Program-made: the position numbers and the translations under genes
The notes under the pieces: model-generated
What the model was told of the DNA's origin: nothing
The model's input: only the letters and a program-made list of their open reading frames with translations
Databases searched by the model: none
Shown here: piece by piece, positions 7,310 through 16,412 of the stretch
How positions within the stretch are numbered: the stretch's first letter is position 1
Layout of the letters: each line of letters starts with the position of its first letter
Origin: Phenylobacterium sp.
GTDB lineage: Bacteria; Pseudomonadota; Alphaproteobacteria; Caulobacterales; Caulobacteraceae
Assembly (NCBI RefSeq): GCF_030681155.1
Contig: NZ_JAUXXE010000045.1
Span: 1-45,845, forward strand
Length of the DNA: 45,845 nt
Direction of reading: 5' to 3'

Positions 7310-8392
7310 TCAGTCGAAGACGATGACCGAACGGGCCAATTCGCCCTTCTTCATCTCGGCGAAACCTTCGTTAACCTGATCAAGGCGGATGCGTTGCGAG
7401 ATCATCTCGTCCAATTTCAGCTTGCCGTTCATGTACATGTCGACGAGGCGCGGCATGTCGACGGGGAAGCGGTTGGAGCCCATCATCGAACCTTGAATGC
7501 GCTTCTCGCCCAACAGGGCGAAGCCCGGCAGGCTGATCATCTGACCGATCGGGATCATGCCGATGACGTTCGCGGTGCCGCCACGACGCAGCATGCCGAA
7601 CGCCTGTTCCGCGGTCTTGGCTAGGCCGATGGCTTCGAACGAGTGGTGCACGCCGCCCTTTGTCATCTCGATCACTTCCTTGACCGCGTCGGTCTGCGAA
7701 GCGTCGATGAAGTCGGTGGCGCCGAACTGATGGGCCAGGTTGCCCTTCGAGGCGACCATGTCGATCGCGATGATCCGACCCGCGCCGGCGATCGCCGCGC
7801 CGTTGATCGCCGCCAGGCCGACGCCGCCGCAGCCGATGACGGCCACGGTCTCGCCGGGACGCACGCTCGAGGTGTGGATCGCCGCACCGACGCCGGTCAT
7901 CACCGAGCAGCCGATCAGGGCGGCGCGGTCGAGCGGCATGTCCTTGCGGATCGCGACGCAAGCATGCTCGTGGATCAGCATCTGTTCAGCGAAGGACGAC
8001 AGGTTCAGGAATTGCGGCAGGCCAGCGCCGTTCTGCATCAGGCGCGGCTCGTCCTTGGCGTCGCGCTTGGTGTCGGGCGACACGCAGAGCGACAGGTGAC
8101 CGGTCAGGCAGGATTCACAGTGGCCGCAATAAGCCGAGAGACAGGTGATGACATGGTCGCCCACCTTCACCGTGCGGACCTCGGAGCCGACAGCTTCGAC
8201 GACGCCCGCGCTTTCGTGACCCAGCACCGCCGGCAGCGGGTGCGGGTAGGAGCCTTCGATGAAATGCAGGTCAGAATGGCAGAGGCCGGCTGCCTTGGTG
8301 CGGATTAGCACCTCGTGCGGGCCCGGCTTATTGATCTGCACGTCTTCGATTTGAAGCGGCGTGCCCACTTGGCGCAGGACGGCTGCCTTCAT
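7310..8392 (-). CDS. Zinc-dependent alcohol dehydrogenase (MDR superfamily)
   Basis: The protein has 360 residues and belongs to the medium-chain zinc alcohol dehydrogenases, which interconvert alcohols and aldehydes using NAD(H). Catalytic zinc ligands are seen as C38, H59 and C162, with E60 in GHESAG. The structural zinc loop has C89, C92, C95 and C103 (CGHCESC ... LC). The Rossmann fold carries GCGGVG (187-192), with D211 at the end of the second strand favouring NAD. The pattern is close to the class III/NDMA-dependent group rather than short plant-type enzymes. The ATG at 8392 has GGGGAG 8 bp upstream, better than the in-frame start 27 bp further up. It is monocistronic, with its own terminator; the substrate is not predictable. 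Confidence 0.9.
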   Translation of the reverse strand: MKAAVLRQVGTPLQIEDVQINKPGPHEVLIRTKAAGLCHSDLHFIEGSYPHPLPAVLGHESAGVVEAVGSEVRTVKVGDHVITCLSAYCGHCESCLTGHLSLCVSPDTKRDAKDEPRLMQNGAGLPQFLNLSSFAEQMLIHEHACVAIRKDMPLDRAALIGCSVMTGVGAAIHTSSVRPGETVAVIGCGGVGLAAINGAAIAGAGRIIAIDMVASKGNLAHQFGATDFIDASQTDAVKEVIEMTKGGVHHSFEAIGLAKTAEQAFGMLRRGGTANVIGMIPIGQMISLPGFALLGEKRIQGSMMGSNRFPVDMPRLVDMYMNGKLKLDEMISQRIRLDQVNEGFAEMKKGELARSVIVFD

Positions 8393-8532
8393 ATTGCGAA
8401 CTCCCCAAACAGCGCCCACTCGGGGCGGAATTATCGAAGTCGCGGTATGTCCGCGGCTTTCGTCTTCCGAACCTTATCGCTGTTCAGGTGGCGCGGGCCA
8501 AGCGGGTTTTTCCGGTTAGGCCTGGAGGGCTC

Positions 8533-8570
8533 AAAAAACAACGGCCCCGGCGTCACCGCAGGGGCCGTTG
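8533..8570 (-). terminator. Terminator of the PRC-barrel-like gene
   Basis: A perfect 10-bp stem (8539-8548 with 8561-8570) is followed on the minus strand by six T residues (8533-8538 read in reverse). It serves the leftward gene ending at 8594. Confidence 0.9.
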
Positions 8571-8593
8571 CATCGACAAGGTGGAGGTGCAGT

Positions 8594-8998
8594 CTATTTC
8601 GGCGACCACACCTGGGCCTTGCTCTCCGATGAGACCAGCGCCCCGCCAGACTTCATCAGGCTGGAGGCCGGCACCTGGGCGGTCTTGCCGTCGGACGACA
8701 GGGTTACGATCGTCTGGCCGCCCGACTTTCCGATCTTGGATATCTTGCCGATATCCATGCCTGCGGAGTCTTTCACCGTACCGCCAATGGCGAGATCCGT
8801 GTCGGCCACGCGCGCCGCGGTATCAGCGGCGAGGCCCGTCCTGGCAGCCTTGGCCGGAGCCGCCATCGAGGTCGAAGGTTCATACATCGAAGCGCCCGGT
8901 TCGGTCGCTGCGGCGCCTGACGTGCCCAACTCTTGCGCTGTGGCCGGCAGGGCGAATGCAGCGGCGGCGGCCGTGGCCAGAAGAAGCTTCATGATCAT
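8594..8998 (-). CDS. Periplasmic PRC-barrel-like protein
   Basis: The protein has 134 residues with a Sec signal peptide (about 1-21, ALPATAQ). A low-complexity Ala/Ser/Glu linker follows, then a C-terminal unit from about residue 70 (GGTVKDSAGMDIGKI ... TIVTLSSDGKTAQVP) that looks like a PRC-barrel-type beta fold. Exported proteins of this kind are frequent in Caulobacterales and their role is unknown. The ATG at 8998 has GGAG 9 bp upstream; a second ATG at 8992 is possible. It is monocistronic with a strong terminator. Confidence 0.7.
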   Translation of the reverse strand: MIMKLLLATAAAAAFALPATAQELGTSGAAATEPGASMYEPSTSMAAPAKAARTGLAADTAARVADTDLAIGGTVKDSAGMDIGKISKIGKSGGQTIVTLSSDGKTAQVPASSLMKSGGALVSSESKAQVWSPK

Positions 8999-9108
8999 CT
9001 TGATCGTCTCCGTCCTTCACCCGCCCAGCAGCGGACAGAACCCTTCACGGATTGGTGAGGTTCCACGCCGAGCGCTAATCGTGATCGCGGCGAAGCTTGC
9101 CGCCATCC

Positions 9109-10035
9109 CTAGGCGTGAGCTGCGCTATGAGGCCCTTTGGGCTTGAAGAACCCTAGGCTGGGGAACGGCGGGAGCTTGAGGTGGAAGAAAGGACGTTGAA
9201 CCGAGATACAGCCCTCCAGAGCCGCTAGCAGCGGTTCGACAGGGCCGTCATTCAGGAAATGATTAGCGCCGGTAACCCGCTCGAAGCGCATGGGACGCCT
9301 GGTCCGCGTCTCACCCACCAGGCGTTCGGCGATCTCGATCGGCGCGAAGTCGTCCTTATCACCGTGGATGACATGAACTGGCGCCTTCAGCTTCGCCAAG
9401 GCGGCGCGGAAGCCATCTAGCTGCCCAGGCTGGTTGGAGACCTCGATGACGGCATGGCGCAGATCGCGCGGGATAACCTTCAGAAGCCTGGATCCCACGT
9501 CGAGCAACCAACGCGCCGTGGGGCCGGACTCGCCGAAATAGCCCGACAACAGCACCAGACCCGCGACCTTGCGCGGGTTGTCAGCCGCCATCAACGAGGC
9601 GATCGCCGCGCCATAGGATTGCCCGACCAACAGCACCTTCTGACCCGGCTTTGCGTCGAGCAGCGGCGCGAGCGCCCTCGCCTGAACGGCGATGTCACCG
9701 ACATATTCGATCGGCTCTGAACCAGCGTAGCCTGGCCGATCGACGACGATCATCTCGCGGTCCTGCGGCAAGGCCGCCAAGGCAGGGGCCCAGTACTCCG
9801 CCCATGACGGCGCGCCAGTGACCACCACGATCTTCCAGGGCGCGGCCTTGGTTCGAGGGGTCGTAATCGCCGAGAGCTTCCAGCCCAGGCCGCCTCCGGC
9901 CTCGAAATGCACGCGGCGCACGACGTCGTCGGGATAGTCGTCTGAGGTGGCGACGTGCTCGGTACGACCGGCCGCGGCCGATGCGAGACACGCCCATCCC
10001 ATGGACAGCACGCCCTTGGGTCTTCTATGCGGCAA
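9109..10035 (-). CDS. Alpha/beta-hydrolase
   Basis: The protein has 308 residues with the alpha/beta-hydrolase fold. The nucleophile elbow is GQSYG (S140). The likely acid is in HGDKDDFAP (about D229) and the histidine is H259 (GANHFLND). An N-terminal hydrophobic stretch suggests a lipoprotein or exported form: MGWACLASAA contains a cysteine, but the lipobox is imperfect. The start is TTG at 10035 with GGAG 9 bp upstream; a downstream in-frame ATG (12th codon) is an alternative. The natural substrate (ester, lactone or haloalkane type) cannot be told from sequence. It lies 80 bp after the acyl-CoA ligase gene on the same strand. Confidence 0.8.
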   Translation of the reverse strand: MPHRRPKGVLSMGWACLASAAAGRTEHVATSDDYPDDVVRRVHFEAGGGLGWKLSAITTPRTKAAPWKIVVVTGAPSWAEYWAPALAALPQDREMIVVDRPGYAGSEPIEYVGDIAVQARALAPLLDAKPGQKVLLVGQSYGAAIASLMAADNPRKVAGLVLLSGYFGESGPTARWLLDVGSRLLKVIPRDLRHAVIEVSNQPGQLDGFRAALAKLKAPVHVIHGDKDDFAPIEIAERLVGETRTRRPMRFERVTGANHFLNDGPVEPLLAALEGCISVQRPFFHLKLPPFPSLGFFKPKGPHSAAHA

Positions 10036-10114
10036 AGTTCAAGCTCCACTTCAGAATCCTGACGTGGTGATTGAACGCGGGAGGACGAGCCCGGTTCGCA
10101 CCGGGCCGCCTGTT

Positions 10115-11731
10115 TCAGGCTGAAGTGGCCATTCGGTCACGCAGTTCGCGCTTCAACACCTTGCCGGTCGGGCCGATCGGAAGTTCGGCCACGATCCGCA
10201 CCGCATCGGGCGTCCACCATTTGGCCACCCGTTCAGCCACGTGGGCCTTCAAGGCCTCAGCCTCTGCAGTGTGGCCCGGACGCAGGACGACTAGCAGCAG
10301 CGGCCGCTCATCCCACTTAGGATGCGGCACGCCGATAGCCGCAGCCATGGCCACGGCTGGGTGGGAGGATACCGCGTCCTCCAGGTCGAGGGTCGATATC
10401 CACTCCCCGCCTGATTTGATGACGTCCTTGGCCCTGTCGGTCAGGCGCAGGTAGCCCTCGGGGTCGATGGTGGCGATGTCGCCGGTGTCGAACCAGCCGT
10501 CGTCCAGGAAGACCTGCGCTCCCTCGTTCTTGAAATAGGCCGAGGAGACCCATGGCCCGCGAACCTGCAGGGCGCCGACGCTCGCGCCATCGCGCGGCTG
10601 GACCGTCCCATCGTCACCCATGATCCGCATCTCTACGCCCCAAAGGCCCCGCCCCTGCTTCAACTTGCGCGCATAGGCGGCGTCCTCGTCCTCGCCAGCG
10701 TGGGCGGGCAGCGCAGTGTTGATGACCCCCATCGGACTGGTCTCGGTCATCCCCCAGATCTGCCGGACGGTGGCGCCCAGTTGATCCTCCACCCGGCGCA
10801 TCAGAGCCGCCGTCGGCGCCGACCCGCCAATGGCGACATTGCGCACCGAGGTCAGCCTCTGCCCCGTTTGGTCCAGATGATCGAGCACCCCGACCCAGAT
10901 CGTCGGCACACCCAGCAGGAAACTCGCCTGCTCGGCCACCGCCAGGTCGCAGATCGACGGGCCATCCAACTGCCGGCCAGGCAGCACCAGCTTGGCGCCG
11001 ACCAACGGCGCGGCGTAGGGCGTGCACCAGGCGTTGGCGTGATACATCTGGGCGCAGGGCAGCACGGTGTCGCGGGCGGACAGATCGAAGGCGTCAGGCT
11101 GGACCAACGCCATGGCGTGCAGGACCGTCGAACGGTGGCCGTACAACACGCCCTTCGGATTACCTGTCGTGCCCGAGGTGTAGCAAAGGCCTGAGGCCTG
11201 ACGCTCATCCAGTTCCGGCCAGATGAATTCGGGCGAGTGCGACGCGATCAGCTCCTCATAGACCAGCGTCCCGGTCGGCGCTTCCGGCGGCAGGTGCGCG
11301 CGGTCGGTCATGGCGACATAGGTCTTTACGGTCGCAAGCTTGGGCGCCAGTTCGGAGACCAGGTCGCCAAAGCTGATATCGAACATGAGCACGCTGTCCT
11401 CAGCGTGGTTGGCGACCCAGGCGATCTGGTCGGGGTGCAGCCGCGGATTGATGGTGTGCAGGATCGCCCCGATGCCCGAAACCGCATAGTAGAGCTCGAA
11501 GTGCCGATGGGTGCTCCAAGCCAGCGTCGCGACGCGGTCGCCAGGCTTTACGCCCATATCGGTCAGCGCGTTGGCCATCTGCTTGGCCCGCACCAAGGCG
11601 TCCTTATAACCATAGCGGTGGATCGGCCCCTCGACCGTACGGGTCACCACCTCGCGGTCGCCGTGATAGGCGGCCGCATATTCCAGAATCGAGGGCAGGT
11701 TCAGCGCCCGATCCATCATCAGGGCCAGCAT
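10115..11731 (-). CDS. Fatty-acid--CoA ligase (AMP-forming, AlkK-like)
   Basis: The protein has 538 residues and is an ANL-superfamily adenylating enzyme that activates a medium- or long-chain fatty acid to its acyl-CoA. The P-loop YTSGTTGNPKG lies at 184-194 and the adenylate motif WGMTETSP is in the middle. DGWFDTGD is the hinge region and the C-terminal catalytic lysine K524 is in PTGKVLK. Length and motifs fit the AlkK-like medium-chain group. The ATG at 11731 follows GGAGGAG with good spacing and is preferred over the in-frame ATG 21 bp upstream. The neighbouring hydrolase could supply or consume acids or esters, but no functional link is proven. Confidence 0.9.
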   Translation of the reverse strand: MLALMMDRALNLPSILEYAAAYHGDREVVTRTVEGPIHRYGYKDALVRAKQMANALTDMGVKPGDRVATLAWSTHRHFELYYAVSGIGAILHTINPRLHPDQIAWVANHAEDSVLMFDISFGDLVSELAPKLATVKTYVAMTDRAHLPPEAPTGTLVYEELIASHSPEFIWPELDERQASGLCYTSGTTGNPKGVLYGHRSTVLHAMALVQPDAFDLSARDTVLPCAQMYHANAWCTPYAAPLVGAKLVLPGRQLDGPSICDLAVAEQASFLLGVPTIWVGVLDHLDQTGQRLTSVRNVAIGGSAPTAALMRRVEDQLGATVRQIWGMTETSPMGVINTALPAHAGEDEDAAYARKLKQGRGLWGVEMRIMGDDGTVQPRDGASVGALQVRGPWVSSAYFKNEGAQVFLDDGWFDTGDIATIDPEGYLRLTDRAKDVIKSGGEWISTLDLEDAVSSHPAVAMAAAIGVPHPKWDERPLLLVVLRPGHTAEAEALKAHVAERVAKWWTPDAVRIVAELPIGPTGKVLKRELRDRMATSA

Positions 11732-11828
11732 CGCGGGCTCCTCCCTTATCATTGTTCAGATAAAGGTAGGACGCGCCCAGCGCGGACGCTAGCCCGCGCC
11801 GTCGGCGCCCCAAGCAGCCCGGGTTGCG

Positions 11829-12344
11829 TCAGGACCAGAGTTCGAACGGCTCGTCGATCTGCTGGCCGTCGAGGAAGCTCGCAAGCAGGGCCGGCAGCCT
11901 GCCCGGATAGAAGCGCTGATCGCTCGCCACGATATCCGCCACGGTCCACCACTGAAAATCGAAGTGGTCTTCCTTTTCGTAGTCGAGACGCTCGGCCTCA
12001 TCGACCGTGGGACCGGGCCCCGCCAAGGCGACCCGAACCACCACCTCGTGCTGCAGACGCCGACCATGCCGATATCGGAAAGTCGCCGTCCGACGCCATG
12101 AGGGCGGCCCTACCTGGTTCGCGACGGCGACAATACCGGTCTCCTCGCGCAGTTCGCGAAGAGCCGCTTCCAGATAGGTCTCGTTCGTTTCAATGCCGCC
12201 GCCAGGCAGCTCCCACCAGTCGCCGAACTCCGGGGCGGTGGCGTCGCGAGTTCGGAACAACAGAACCCGGCCGTCGCTGTCATGAACCACCACCCGCACC
12301 GCCTGGCGCTCAATGACCGGCAGATCGTCTGGCAGTTCCATCAT
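11829..12344 (-). CDS. Nudix hydrolase
   Basis: The protein has 171 residues and a complete Nudix box: G49-x5-E55-x7-R63-E64-x2-E67-E68-x-G70, the metal site used to hydrolyse nucleoside diphosphate-linked substrates. WWELPGGG precedes it. The N-terminal part suggests a general NTP or dNTP clean-up enzyme; the substrate cannot be assigned. Two ATG codons sit at 12344 and 12341, 8-11 bp after GGGGA. It starts only 16 bp after the FkbM methyltransferase stop codon, so the two are probably co-transcribed. Confidence 0.88.
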   Translation of the reverse strand: MMELPDDLPVIERQAVRVVVHDSDGRVLLFRTRDATAPEFGDWWELPGGGIETNETYLEAALRELREETGIVAVANQVGPPSWRRTATFRYRHGRRLQHEVVVRVALAGPGPTVDEAERLDYEKEDHFDFQWWTVADIVASDQRFYPGRLPALLASFLDGQQIDEPFELWS

Positions 12345-12360
12345 CGCGGATTCCCCGGGC

Positions 12361-13164
12361 TCAGGCCGCCATGCGGGCCTTGAAGACACCATCCGGAAGT
12401 TCCGGCGCGCGGCTGGGGTGAACGAAGAAGTAGTCTTTCCAGGGAAGATCGTTGTCGAGGGTCGAGCGCTCTTCCAGACGGTCGGCGTTCAGCGAGAACA
12501 TCCGGTAGCCGCGTGACAGGAAGAAATCGAGCACGCCCTCGGCCGTGCCGCCAAAGCGGCTTTCCAACATCACCGGATGGATTTCGATCTGAATGTGGGG
12601 CCGGTCGCGGTCGATCAGTCGCACCGCGCCCTTCAGGGCTTTCTGCTCGCCGCCTTCGATGTCCATTCGGATGAAGTCGACCCGCTTCAGGCCGACGCTT
12701 TCGCAATAGCCATCCAGGGTGACCACCGGCGTGGGCTGAATTTCGACGCCGCTGTCTTCCAAGTCCGGCCGCACCTGGCCTGTCGGCGCCTCGCTGGCCA
12801 CATAGGCGAAGGCCCGCCCCATGCGGCCCGAGGTCTTCTTCGGCGTCACCAGCAACAACTCGCCCGCCTTGTCCGAGACTGCAGCGTGGATCAGCTTCAC
12901 CTGGCCGGCGATGCCGTGCCAGGCAAGGCAGACCTTCAGGACTTCGAAGGTGAAAGCTGACGGCTCAAAGGCGTGGATCTTCGCCCGGGGCGCGACCTGG
13001 GTGACCACATAGGCATGGCGACCGTCGCTGGCGCCAACGTGCAAGCAGATCGGCGAGCCGGCGAGCAAGTCGGCGAGATAAGGGGTCTCGGGCTCGTGCT
13101 TGGCCCACCTCTTATTGCGACGCCAGGCACGGAAAGCGTGACCCAACACGCGTATCGAAGGCAT
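12361..13164 (-). CDS. FkbM-family SAM-dependent methyltransferase
   Basis: The protein has 267 residues. The class I methyltransferase motif I region is CLHVGASDGRHA, followed by the acidic HAFEPS. The FkbM signature FIRMDIEGGEQKALKGA is clear. Family members O-methylate sugars, polyketides or lipids; the acceptor is unknown here. The ATG at 13164 is chosen with an AGGGTGG-like site upstream; an in-frame GTG at 13173 has poorer spacing. It lies 25 bp downstream of ubiG and 16 bp upstream of the Nudix gene, so ubiG, this gene and the Nudix gene probably form one leftward operon. Confidence 0.85.
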   Translation of the reverse strand: MPSIRVLGHAFRAWRRNKRWAKHEPETPYLADLLAGSPICLHVGASDGRHAYVVTQVAPRAKIHAFEPSAFTFEVLKVCLAWHGIAGQVKLIHAAVSDKAGELLLVTPKKTSGRMGRAFAYVASEAPTGQVRPDLEDSGVEIQPTPVVTLDGYCESVGLKRVDFIRMDIEGGEQKALKGAVRLIDRDRPHIQIEIHPVMLESRFGGTAEGVLDFFLSRGYRMFSLNADRLEERSTLDNDLPWKDYFFVHPSRAPELPDGVFKARMAA

Positions 13165-13189
13165 GGTTACCACCCTGCAGGCCGCCTCT

Positions 13190-13939
13190 TTACGCCGCGT
13201 CGCGGGTGACCGTCATCATGTAGTTAATGTCGCAGTCCGACGACCTCGACCAACGCCTCGACAGCGGGTCATAGGCGACGCCGAACGGCCCCTGCATGGC
13301 GACGGGTTCGGCGGCGAGGAAGCTGCGAAGCTCCTCGGGCTTCAGGAACTTGGTCCAGTCATGGGTGCCGGCCGGCACCCAGCGCAGCACATATTCCGCA
13401 CCGACCTTGGCTAGGGCGAAGGCCTTGAGGGTGCGATTGAGCGTCGCCACGATCATCAGACCGCCCGGCGCCATCAGCCGCGCGCAGCTGCGCAGGTACT
13501 CGCCCGGATCGGCCACGTGCTCGATCACCTCCATGTTGAGGATCACGTCGAACGGCTGCTCGCCGGCCGCCAGCAGGTCCTCGGCCGTCGAGGCTCGGTA
13601 GTCGATGGAAAGACCCTGCTCGGCCGCATGGGTGCTGGCGGTGCCGATGTTGCGTTCCGAGGCGTCTACGCCCGTGACCTGGAAACCGAGCCGGGTCATC
13701 GGCTCGCACAGCAGGCCGCCCCCGCATCCGATGTCGAGCAACCGCAAGCCCTCGAACGGGCGCAGCGACTTGGCGTCGCGGCCAAACCGCACCTGGGCCT
13801 GCTCGCGGATGAAGGCCAGGCGAGTCGGGTTGAACTTGTGCAACGGGGCGAACTTGCCCTTCGGGTCCCACCATTCGGCGGCGATGCGGGAAAAACGTTC
13901 GACCTCTTCGGGGTCGATGGAAGATGCGGCGACGGACAT
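13190..13939 (-). CDS. ubiG: Ubiquinone biosynthesis O-methyltransferase UbiG
   Basis: The protein has 249 residues and performs the two O-methylations of ubiquinone biosynthesis at the inner membrane. SAM motif I is [14 protein letters not shown], with [11 protein letters not shown] downstream and the UbiG-typical start ([25 protein letters not shown]). [12 protein letters not shown] closes the chain, as in the family. The ATG at 13939 has GGAGG about 9 bp upstream; a frame open to 14053 has no comparable support. It diverges from lysC, with about 175 bp between the two starts. Confidence 0.95.
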   Translation of the reverse strand: MSVAASSIDPEEVERFSRIAAEWWDPKGKFAPLHKFNPTRLAFIREQAQVRFGRDAKSLRPFEGLRLLDIGCGGGLLCEPMTRLGFQVTGVDASERNIGTASTHAAEQGLSIDYRASTAEDLLAAGEQPFDVILNMEVIEHVADPGEYLRSCARLMAPGGLMIVATLNRTLKAFALAKVGAEYVLRWVPAGTHDWTKFLKPEELRSFLAAEPVAMQGPFGVAYDPLSRRWSRSSDCDINYMMTVTRDAA

Positions 13940-14114
13940 GGCCCCTTTTCCTCCCGCAGATGAAATAGCGCCAGCCCCCATGCGACGCGCCCCATCGCCA
14001 CGGGCGCCATCTTGCGTGAACTCGCTGTTTTTGCGCTGCGGAAAGGCAGACATTGCCCCCCACGGCTCCCGCCGCTATTAGGCGCAGCCTTCCCTCTCAA
14101 GCGGAGCTCTTGCG

Positions 14115-15365
14115 CTGTCTCGGCTAGTGATGAAATTCGGCGGCACTTCGGTGGCCGACCTAGAGCGTATCCGGCGCGTTGGCCGGCTCGTGGCCGCGGA
14201 GGTCGCGGCCGGACACCAGGTTTGCGTCGTGGTTTCGGCCATGGCCGGCAAGACCAATGAATTGGTCGCCTGGACCGATGGCGCCGGCCCCGCCGCGCCC
14301 GGCCTTGCGCCTTCGGACGACGAGTACGACGCCGTGGTCGCCTCGGGCGAACAGGTGACGGCCGGTCTGCTGGCCATGACCCTGCGCAATATGGGCCTGC
14401 CCGCGAAGTCGTGGCTGGGTTGGCAGGTTCCGATCATCGCCGACGACGCCCACGGCCGCGCCCGCATCGACGACGTCCCGTCCGAGAAGCTGTCTGCGGC
14501 TCTGGACGCTGGTGAAGTCGCCGTCATCGCCGGTTTCCAGGGCGTGACCCGCGACGGCCGCATCGCCACGCTCGGCCGCGGCGGCTCCGACACCAGCGCG
14601 GTAGCCATCGCCGCCGCCGTCAAGGCGATCCGTTGCGACATCTACACCGACGTGGACGGGGTCTACACCACCGACCCGCGCATCGAGAGCAAGGCCCGCA
14701 AACTCAACAAGATCTCCTATGAGGAGATGCTTGAAATGGCGTCGCTCGGCGCCAAGGTCCTTCAGACCCGCTCGGTCGAACTGGCCATGGCCCAGAACGT
14801 CCCGGTGCGAGTGCTGTCCAGTTTTGTTGAGCCCGGCGAAGCGCCCGGCCAAGGCACCATCGTGTGCGACGAGGAAGAGATCATGGAAAAGCGGATCGTG
14901 AGCGGCGTCGCCTATAGCCGCGACGAAGCAAAGATCAGCCTTTTCGGCCTGCCCGACAGTCCGGGCGTGTCGTCGGAGCTCTTCGGCGCACTGGCCGACG
15001 CCAATGTGAACGTGGACATGATCGTTCAGAGCCACGCGCGCACGGCCGCAACGGCCAATATGGAATTCACTGTCGGCAAGCGTGACGCGGCCCGTGCGGT
15101 CGAGATCGTCCGCGCCAACCAACAGAAGATCGGCTTCGAAGACGTTCAGGTGAACGAGGAAGTCGCCAAGGTTTCAGTCATCGGCGTCGGCATGCGCAGC
15201 CACACCGGCGTGGCCAAGACGATGTTCCAGTCACTGGCCGACAAGGGTGTGAACATCCAGGTCATCTCCACCAGCGAGATCAAGATCAGCGTGCTGATCG
15301 ACGCCGCCTATACGGAGCTGGCCGTGCGCGCCCTGCACGCCGGCTTCGGCCTCGACCAACTCTAG
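14115..15365 (+). CDS. lysC: Aspartate kinase LysC, probable CTG start
   Basis: The protein has 416 residues from the CTG at 14115. Aspartokinase phosphorylates L-aspartate, the first step to Lys, Thr, Met and aspartate semialdehyde. The kinase domain shows KFGGTS at the N-terminus and the conserved GRGGSDTSA. Two ACT domains lie in the C-terminal third (SLFGLPDSPGVSSELF and SVIGVGMRSHTGVA), the usual site of feedback inhibition. Family members begin with a few residues before VMKFGG. Here the CTG at 14115 gives (M)SRLVMKFGGTS and lies 8 bp after GGAG (14103-14106). The GTG at 14127 and ATG at 14130 would start without those residues and 20 bp or more from the ribosome binding site. Confidence 0.95.
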   Translation: MSRLVMKFGGTSVADLERIRRVGRLVAAEVAAGHQVCVVVSAMAGKTNELVAWTDGAGPAAPGLAPSDDEYDAVVASGEQVTAGLLAMTLRNMGLPAKSWLGWQVPIIADDAHGRARIDDVPSEKLSAALDAGEVAVIAGFQGVTRDGRIATLGRGGSDTSAVAIAAAVKAIRCDIYTDVDGVYTTDPRIESKARKLNKISYEEMLEMASLGAKVLQTRSVELAMAQNVPVRVLSSFVEPGEAPGQGTIVCDEEEIMEKRIVSGVAYSRDEAKISLFGLPDSPGVSSELFGALADANVNVDMIVQSHARTAATANMEFTVGKRDAARAVEIVRANQQKIGFEDVQVNEEVAKVSVIGVGMRSHTGVAKTMFQSLADKGVNIQVISTSEIKISVLIDAAYTELAVRALHAGFGLDQL

Positions 15366-15373
15366 GAACTGCT

Positions 15374-15402
15374 CCGCCACCCCGGCTCGACCAGGGTGGC
15401 GG
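15374..15402. terminator. Hairpin between convergent lysC and oxidoreductase gene
   Basis: A perfect 9-bp stem (15374-15382 with 15394-15402) with an 11-base loop sits between two convergent stop codons. The downstream T content is weak (TATCATTT), so it is a moderate-quality terminator, possibly for lysC. Confidence 0.55.
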
Positions 15403-15422
15403 TATCATTTGCCGAGCCGGCC

Positions 15423-16412
15423 CTAGATCTCCTCAGAGGTGATCGATACGCCAAAGGCCTCCAGACGGGCCAAGGCCCGGGCGGCGTCGATGAAGCTCTC
15501 CGGGAACTTCAGGCCGGCGCTCGCCGGCGGACCACCATCGAGAGCCAGAATGCGCTCAACGCCGACCATGACGCCCAAGGCTGTCAGGTGGGCCTGACCT
15601 CGCGGATCGGAGACGACGGTCCGGCGGGTCTCGAGCGCCCCGCCGGCAACCTGCCCGGAAATGTCGACGAAGAGATCGTGCGAAGCCGCACCGCCGGCCT
15701 GAGTCCCACGAGATTCCCCGGTCCCCAGGTCGAAGCGGACATTGGGCGCACCGGTAGCGATGGCCAGACTAGGAACATCCAGCACTCCCATGGGCATGGC
15801 GTCGAAAGCCGGTTGGCCATGCCGCGTCACCTGCCGAGCGTTCTCTGCTGCATCCACCGAGAGCCAAAGCCCGTCACGGCGGGTCAGGGCGCGACCGACG
15901 AAGCCGGTGCTGTCGCCGGCGGTCATCGGCCCGATAGGATCGGCATAGTCGTAAAGCGCCGCAAGTTCGATCCGGTCCACCTGGGTGAACGCCGTCGCCG
16001 CAACCTGCGCCGCCAGGGTGAGCACGCCAGCCTGCCAATGGCCCAGCATCAGCACGGGACGGGAGGCGAAGGCGCTGGCTGCAACGGCTACGGGCGACAT
16101 GGTGTCGGCGGTGCGGGTAACGCCGATATGCGCCGCTCCCGATCTCAAGGCCCCGAGCAGCAAAGCCTCTCGCGGGTCCTGCAAGGCGGCGACGACGACA
16201 TCCACCACGCCGATTTCTGCGAGGTCACCGCTCGGATCGGCGACATCGAGACGGGCTGTCCTAGCTCCCAGCTCGTTCGCCAAGGCCTCGCCGTCCGCGG
16301 GATTTCGCCCAGCCAGGATCAGATCGACGTCGTGGCCCGCCGCATGGAGATGCCGCGCGATCAGTCCGCCCACGACGCCGTAGCCGCCGGCGATCAGGAT
16401 GCGCGGGCTCAC
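15423..16412 (-). CDS. Saccharopine-dehydrogenase-like NAD(P)-binding protein
   Basis: The protein has 329 residues with an N-terminal Rossmann fold (GGYGVVGG, residues 9-16) and the general layout of saccharopine dehydrogenase-like oxidoreductases. No catalytic residues specific to lysine metabolism can be seen, so the substrate is open. The start is GTG at 16412, whose bases overlap the stop of the upstream acetyltransferase gene (GTGA overlap), so translation is likely coupled. Together with that gene it forms a two-gene leftward operon facing a TetR gene across a clear operator. Confidence 0.78.
   Translation of the reverse strand: MSPRILIAGGYGVVGGLIARHLHAAGHDVDLILAGRNPADGEALANELGARTARLDVADPSGDLAEIGVVDVVVAALQDPREALLLGALRSGAAHIGVTRTADTMSPVAVAASAFASRPVLMLGHWQAGVLTLAAQVAATAFTQVDRIELAALYDYADPIGPMTAGDSTGFVGRALTRRDGLWLSVDAAENARQVTRHGQPAFDAMPMGVLDVPSLAIATGAPNVRFDLGTGESRGTQAGGAASHDLFVDISGQVAGGALETRRTVVSDPRGQAHLTALGVMVGVERILALDGGPPASAGLKFPESFIDAARALARLEAFGVSITSEEI

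Noticed and set aside
11237..12316. A 359-codon plus-strand frame
   Set aside because: It is antisense to the acyl-CoA ligase and Nudix genes. Its C-terminal half is Arg/Pro/Ser-rich without any known domain.
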